DNA of 33,443 bases from Snodgrassella sp. (GTDB taxonomy: Bacteria; Pseudomonadota; Gammaproteobacteria; Burkholderiales; Neisseriaceae): the NCBI GenBank assembly GCA_024103515.1, contig JAGGIK010000018.1, positions 1-33,443 of the forward strand, in the 5' to 3' direction. The notes under the pieces were generated by a model that saw only the letters and a list, made by a program, of their open reading frames with translations, did no database searches and was not told where the DNA came from. Made by a program: the position numbers and the translations under genes. Positions 29,167-33,443 of the stretch are shown in pieces; the first letter of the stretch is position 1, and the number at the start of each line of letters is the position of its first letter.

Positions 29167-29715
29167 ATGCAACCGGAAAATAACACAGAAAATGAAACTC
29201 AGACTAACGAAGAAATCGAGACTACAGAACCAGTAGCTGAGTCCGAACCAACAATTGAAGGATTACAGGCACGTATCAGCGAGCTTGAAGGTCAGCTTAA
29301 AGATGAACAGCTCAGAGCATTGGCCGCAGAACAGAATTTGCGGCGGCGTCATCAGGAAGAAATTGAAAATGCCCACAAATTTGCCGGTCAGAAATTTGCT
29401 ACTGCCATGCTGCCAGTTAAAGATTATTTAGAGATGGCTTTGCAAGATCAAAGTGGTAATTTTGATGCTTTAAAAATGGGTGTTCAAATGACCCTGACAG
29501 AATTACAAAAAGCATTTGATCAGTCAAATGTCAAAGAGATTGATCCCAAAGCCGGTGATAAACTCGATCCGCATCAGCATCAAGCTCTGCAAAGCGTTGC
29601 CAGTGAACAGGAACCCAATACCGTCGTTTCCGTAATGAAAAAGGGCTATGCCCTTTCCGATCGTGTATTACGTCCAGCAATGGTTACCGTGGCCAAAGCG
29701 GCTGATGCTGAATAA
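29167..29715 (+). CDS. grpE: Nucleotide exchange factor GrpE
   Basis: GrpE is the cytoplasmic cochaperone that releases ADP from DnaK. The 182-residue protein has a disordered acidic N-terminus (about 1-30). A long helix follows (LQARISELEGQLKDEQLRALAAEQNLRRRHQEE) that dimerises as a coiled coil. The C-terminal beta domain ends in the conserved VVSVMKKGYALSDRVLRPAMVTVAK. GCAGAGGA lies 6 bases before the ATG. It is a single gene under a heat-shock promoter, apart from dnaK, which is not in the window. Confidence 0.96.
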   Translation: MQPENNTENETQTNEEIETTEPVAESEPTIEGLQARISELEGQLKDEQLRALAAEQNLRRRHQEEIENAHKFAGQKFATAMLPVKDYLEMALQDQSGNFDALKMGVQMTLTELQKAFDQSNVKEIDPKAGDKLDPHQHQALQSVASEQEPNTVVSVMKKGYALSDRVLRPAMVTVAKAADAE

Positions 29716-29719
29716 GTAT

Positions 29720-29762
29720 ACTTAACGAAAACCGTTAAGTATTCTCCACGCTTAACGGTTTT
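29720..29762 (+). terminator. Terminator of grpE with overlapping alternative hairpin
   Basis: AAAACCGTTAAG (29728-29739) pairs with CTTAACGGTTTT (29751-29762) as a 12 bp stem that ends in T residues. A second stem, ACTTAACG (29720-29727) with CGTTAAGT (29733-29740), uses the same middle segment, so the two cannot form together. They begin 4 bases after the stop codon. Confidence 0.75.
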
Positions 29763-30691
29763 AATTTAAATCAATTTTAATCCTTATATAACCACAATCT
29801 TGTACACACTTTCTTCAACCCTTAATTTATTAACTTGGTCAGAGCACTTTAGATGAGAGCTATATCTCTCCAACGCAGCAATATCACCACACAGGCGCCA
29901 GCTCCTCTATCGAAGCACAACAATGACAAAATCATGAATCCATTTACTGTATCAAGTTATCACGTGTGACCAACTAGCCATCTATACGAACATTATCCCC
30001 TACTGTGATACCACTGATTTATGCTGCTATTTTGTTATTGGCTGGGGTAAAATGAACACGTGCAGCATTCAAATACATTTCATTATAAGATAATGGTATT
30101 ATACTGCCATGCTAGTGGCGGCAATGCTGCCAAAAACACGGCATTCTGTTTAAATATCAGTCTTATAACCATCTTTTCATTAGCCATAAATCACCAAACC
30201 ACGAACCAGTCAGTTGATGAAAAAGCTGCGCCTCAATCATAGAGATAGACAGTACGATGCAAGACACATGCAGGCATACTGAATCCAGTAAACTGGCGTA
30301 ATTTTCACCTTAGGTAACACAAAAGGCTGCATTTGAGATCACTATTTGTAATGAGCCGTCACCTGTGGCTATCGGTGGTAAGTATACATAATCCACACCA
30401 TCTGCTAAATATGCCAAAATAATTATCTTTAGCGAATAAAGTGGTAACCGCCATTAAACCAAATTTAATAATAGGATAACTACTAATAACTTAATTTATT
30501 GATAAATATACCATCATATAATCTGATTCAGACATAAGTTCATAGCATATAATGAATTGAGGCATAAATAAATTTTAAACAATACCATTACCAGTTAAAT
30601 TTTCGATCGCCACAATCATCTCGTGCATCAGTGGCCGCAAACAACACAAATTTGCTAAACCGACAGCACAAATACTCTTCTTATAAACCTA
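29763..30691. other. Gene-poor region, possible relics
   Basis: About 930 bases have no convincing gene. The minus strand has short open stretches that read like protein, such as YLADGVDYVYLPPIATGDGS (about 30405-30346) and, nearer 30000, an interrupted stretch with NAARVHFTPANN. Stops break every frame. This may be a decayed gene, but no family is recognised. Confidence 0.3.
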
Positions 30692-31108
30692 TTATTGTTC
30701 AGCAATCACATCAATAAACACCAACGGTTCCTTACCAGTATTAGCCAACCCATGTGATTGCCCTTTTCGCGCAATCGTCACATCACCAGCCTTTACTTGG
30801 TGGGACTGACCATCACTATCTGTAAAAGTGCCAACTCCAGAAACGATAATATAGGCATCCTCATTATTTTTATGCTGATGAAATCCGATTGAATCTCCAG
30901 GTTGCAATGTCATCCAACCAATCTCCTTAATGGCCTCATTTTTTTGTGCAGCCTCTCGTCTAAAAGCAAACTGGCCTTGCAATGTGCCTTTGCCACCAGC
31001 AGCAGCTGTGCGATTAACACCTATAAAACCACTCTCAACATAAACATCTGCTGACGCCATAGCCGACACACTAAACATGATTAAAGCAACCAAGCATCTT
31101 GATATCAT
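30692..31108 (-). CDS. Exported cupin-domain protein
   Basis: This 138-residue protein has a signal peptide (MISRCLVALIMFSVSAMASA, cleaved before DVYVES) and a single cupin barrel. The cupin metal-site pattern is seen as His77 and His79 in GFHQHKNNEDAY, Glu83, and His119 in RKGQSHGL. The cupin 1 and cupin 2 motifs are therefore both complete and the protein should bind a metal in the periplasm. The start ATG at 31108 is preceded by AGGAG. Cupins of this size include dioxygenases, isomerases and simple binding proteins, so the reaction cannot be named. It is the only clearly intact gene in the last 3.7 kb and has no operon partner. Confidence 0.85.
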   Translation of the reverse strand: MISRCLVALIMFSVSAMASADVYVESGFIGVNRTAAAGGKGTLQGQFAFRREAAQKNEAIKEIGWMTLQPGDSIGFHQHKNNEDAYIIVSGVGTFTDSDGQSHQVKAGDVTIARKGQSHGLANTGKEPLVFIDVIAEQ

Positions 31109-31477
31109 TTTGTACTCCTATTGTATATTCGTTTGAAATTTGGCCAAACTTTTGTGCTGATAACGGTACTATCCTACACACTAACAAAATTGCTGCTCTA
31201 CCAGTATGTTTGTTAGCAGACTGCCATCGCCATTTAGACGTTTCTACATTGGCCAACTCTGCCATCCACTCGCACATCATCTCCAGCGTTAGTTCCATTG
31301 ATTTTACTTGCAAATTTTTTGTTCGCTGGAATAAGATGAACGTTTACAGTTAGTGGCCGCATACCCTTATAAGAAGATGCGATTAACAAACCTTTCTTAC
31401 TACCTGCTATCCTACCACTATGCCTATTTTGGTAAAAATCAAATATCTGTGAATATTTGTTTATTACCCATCATACC
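31109..31477. other. Region upstream of the cupin gene with open frames on both strands
   Basis: Part of this gap (about 31130-31350) is open on both strands and is visibly less AT-rich than its surroundings. It looks like the remnant of a former gene. Neither reading (plus 31099-31353, minus 31313-31071) matches a family I know or has a good ribosome binding site. The cupin promoter should also lie here. Confidence 0.3.
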
Positions 31478-31735
31478 TCAGCCTACAAACCAATCATACG
31501 TTGAGAGCTTTGAAAACCAGTCATAAGCATTAGATTTATGATGTAATAACCAAGCTGACATAGGATAACCAGCGATTGGGGTTGTTTTACTTTCGACAAC
31601 ACCAAAGATGACTTTTTGCGGTATTGCAGTTTGTAATGGTTCATCACCCCCTGCGAAGGTAATTACGTATAATCTACATTCTCCTTTAAAGATTCTGGCA
31701 TAAATACTCTCGGAAAATCGCGCCCAAAGCGCCAC
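31478..31735 (-). CDS. Uncertain small ORF, possibly a gene with a damaged start
   Basis: The 85-residue reading from a GTG at 31735 contains well-formed protein-like sequence, for example RIFKGECRLYVITFAGGDEP and VIFGVVESKTTPIAGYPMS. The frame stays open upstream for another 19 codons. These read ITLFSSVCLCIAELVAL, a plausible signal peptide, but they lack an ATG, GTG or good TTG start, and the codon in the expected place is ATA. So this may be an exported protein whose start was lost, or an intact shorter protein. No family is recognised. Confidence 0.4.
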   Translation of the reverse strand: MALWARFSESIYARIFKGECRLYVITFAGGDEPLQTAIPQKVIFGVVESKTTPIAGYPMSAWLLHHKSNAYDWFSKLSTYDWFVG

Positions 31736-32646
31736 CAGCTCAGCAATACATAAACAAACAGAGGAAAATAAAGTAATACTTATTTATCCCCAAAGTACCG
31801 TCGCTATTGTAATAAAATTAAATAATTAACTTTTTATTACATAAAAACAAACAAATTATATGATAACTAATACAAAAGAGGAAGTTACCTTATTATTCTG
31901 CGATGTAAAGAAAATAGAATAAAATCGTACATGGCTCGTCACCATTTACCGGAGTAAAACCTCTACCGTATCAAAAATAGAATGAATTTATATAGAGTTT
32001 AATATCACTATATAAACTACAGAAAATGAATTCCCAAATAAAAAAATTGACAATATATATCAAAAATTAATCACAAACAGCAACCTAGCTTAAAAAACCA
32101 ACTGAATACATAAGATAAATTGCTAAAACTATATTATTTGGGTTAAAGGAATTATCACCATAAAATAAAAAATGAGTAGAAACCGTATACAGTTTCTATA
32201 GTATACATACATTACCACGCAGATCCATAAAGAATAGCATTATTATCTGCTATAAACTCGTACACAAAAAACCAAATAAACAAACGAATACTTATTTGTA
32301 GTCCTTATGATATTAAAAAAGATTCTTGATTATTTCATTACTCTCCCCTAGTTAAAAACGCTAAACAACAAAAATCTAACAGATATTGGCTATTAATTTA
32401 ATTATCATCTATATTGGCCTATTAGCTGCTGTGCTAAATTATTTGTTAAGTACTTATCTTTTATTTGCCACAATATTGATCTAACACTTTAGCTGAAGTA
32501 TTTTGGCACAAAATGCCCTAGTTATTTAGATATAAAGTACAATTAATTGCCTATTTTAATTCATAAACTCATGATAATAATTATTTACTTCCTATTGTTA
32601 GGCAAAAATTAAGTTTATAACAGTCATTCTCTTGACTGAATAAAGC
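31736..32646. other. AT-rich region without recognised genes
   Basis: About 910 bases of very AT-rich DNA. A 33-codon hydrophobic frame (32386-32484, plus strand, TTG start) and a small GTATAC inverted repeat near 32186-32205 are the only items noticed. Neither is convincing. Confidence 0.45.
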
Positions 32647-32990
32647 TTAGCAGATTAATTTCGTAAACCAAATAACATAATTACTAAGATCATCATAATT
32701 TACCTCTTTAAATACAAGCCAAGGATCTTTTTCTTGCACAATAGGGAAAATATCAGCGCATTGAAGATTTTCTCGCCAAATGCCATCAAAAATCTTTACA
32801 AACTGGTTAATCGGCAATGTCTTCGCTGTTCTCTACAAAAATCAACTGCATTAACTTTAACAGCCAAATCGTATTCGCCTAGATGACTATATTGACTGGT
32901 TTGATCGCTCTTTTCGAACAGAAGTATTAGTTGATATCTGTCTAACAATCAAGAACAAGCAAGACGAGTAACCGAAGAATAACTAACCAT
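32647..32990 (-). pseudogene. Frameshifted small gene of unknown function
   Basis: Minus-strand reading starts at an ATG at 32990 (MVSYSSVTRLACS) and meets a TGA at 32951-32949. It then continues in the same frame with DRYQLILLFEKSDQTS and GEYDLAVKVNAVDFCREQR. After a shift near 32825 it goes on in another frame with LPINQFVKIFDGIWRENLQ and QEKDPWLVFKEVNYDDLSNY, to a stop at 32647. Together these make about 114 codons of coherent acidic protein with one nonsense and one frameshift change. The size and composition recall small cytoplasmic immunity proteins, but no family is recognised. Confidence 0.5.
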
Positions 32991-33151
32991 TTTTAACAGC
33001 AAAAGACTTTATGAGGCATTAACAAACATGATACCCATTGAATATAAAAATTAAAACACGCAATATCATTTTCTAGGTATGTAACTATCCCCTAAAATAG
33101 TACAGCGCAAAAGTAGAAAATTCTCTTCATTAACCCCCAGAGGATTTAAAC

Positions 33152-33407
33152 ATGAAATAAATAACACCCTATCAATTCGTAGCTATTTTATAAGAAGCTG
33201 AAGTTGGTATTCTTATTAAAAATTTGCGGTATATATGGCATCGGCAATTCGACTTTTTATAAATGGCGGGAAAAATATGGTGGTATGGAAACCTCCGATC
33301 GCAAACGTTTAAAGGAGCTGGAGGCTGAAAACCGCAAGCTTAAACAGATGTTTGCTGAGCTCAGTTTAAAATCTCAGCTTCAGGAGCAAATCATAAAAAA
33401 GTTTTAG
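33152..33407 (+). pseudogene. IS3-family transposase OrfA, N-terminus damaged
   Basis: From the ATG at 33152 the reading MK-stop-ITPYQFVAIL-stop-EAEVG shows two stops and then a shift near 33220. From there the frame to 33407 gives IYGIGNSTFYKWREKYGGME, the helix-turn-helix region of IS3 OrfA, and the leucine-zipper-like RLKELEAENRKLKQMFAELS, ending in KKF. OrfA binds the IS ends. As written, the N-terminal helix-turn-helix could not be made in one piece. Confidence 0.8.
33395..33401 (+). other. Slippery heptamer for programmed -1 frameshifting
   Basis: A AAA AAG in the orfA frame lies two codons before the orfA stop. This is the classic IS3-family signal that fuses OrfA with OrfB. The -1 frame remains open to the window end. 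Confidence 0.7.
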
Positions 33408-33443
33408 TATCCACTCACGCAGGTAAAGCCTGGGCTCTGGAGT

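Larger units (their letters stand above)
33080..33443 (+). mobile_element. Left end of a decayed IS3-family element, cut by the window edge
   Basis: The likely terminal inverted repeat starts at 33080 with TGTAACTATCCCCTAAAATA, close to the TGnACTGnCCCC type ends of IS3-family elements. It is followed by a damaged orfA, the frameshift signal and the first codons of orfB (reading KVLVSTHAGKAWAL in the -1 frame). The right end lies outside, so the element's full length and intactness are unknown. Confidence 0.7.

Noticed and set aside
29763-30691. Possible adhesin-type pseudogene on the minus strand
   Set aside because: The open stretches are short and no motif could be tied to a known adhesin; recorded only as a possible relic.
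32180-32210. GTATAC...GTATAC repeat in AT-rich DNA
   Set aside because: A six-base palindrome repeated once is expected by chance, and there is no associated gene.
32386-32484. Hydrophobic 33-residue frame that could be a type I toxin-like peptide
   Set aside because: The start is TTG with no ribosome binding site, and no antisense RNA promoter or partner is visible; AT-rich DNA gives such frames by chance.

Overview
This 33.4 kb window is AT-rich chromosomal DNA from a member of the Neisseriaceae. The best single clue is the type IV pilus block pilF-pilG-pilD followed by coaE, zapD and yacG. Other clues are the neisserial-type PilF and GAPDH sequences and an RpfE-type gene fused by overlap to recJ. 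The low GC content, the decayed insertion sequences and the gene-poor stretches suggest a host-restricted lineage such as Snodgrassella. That genus assignment is inference from composition and gene content; no database was searched.

Left part (1-8.8 kb): a truncated endonuclease/exonuclease/phosphatase-family membrane protein and a von Willebrand A lipoprotein lie on the minus strand. They are followed by proC-yggT and dksA on the plus strand. The DksA has lost three of its four zinc-finger cysteines. From 4.8 to 6.5 kb is a small graveyard of mobile elements: a broken IS256-family transposase and a possible IS5-like scrap, with a small exported orphan protein between them. Then come the lpxB-rnhB operon and a tRNA-Pro/Arg/His cluster with a strong promoter and a shared terminator, all on the minus strand.

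Central part (9.2-29.8 kb): almost every gene is on the plus strand. These are folD, an unknown membrane protein, gap, an M61 peptidase, an RpfE-type gene with recJ, the pilus genes, the translationally coupled chain pilD-coaE-zapD-yacG, a YadG/YadH-type ABC exporter, ibaG-murA, ppc and grpE. grpE has a textbook sigma-32 promoter. Hairpins with an AGGCTGTCT arm lie after gap and after murA and look like a genome-specific repeat, perhaps related to DNA uptake sequences.

Right part (29.8-33.4 kb): 3.7 kb hold only one convincing intact gene, an exported cupin. The rest is AT-rich DNA with an ORF of doubtful start, a pseudogene broken by a stop and a frameshift, and the left end of a decayed IS3-family element that runs off the window.

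I found no CRISPR array, rRNA, prophage or defence system. Nothing here clearly amounts to a new multi-gene system. The most interesting items are the cysteine-poor DksA, the paired hairpins, and the orphan or decaying genes in the accessory gaps.
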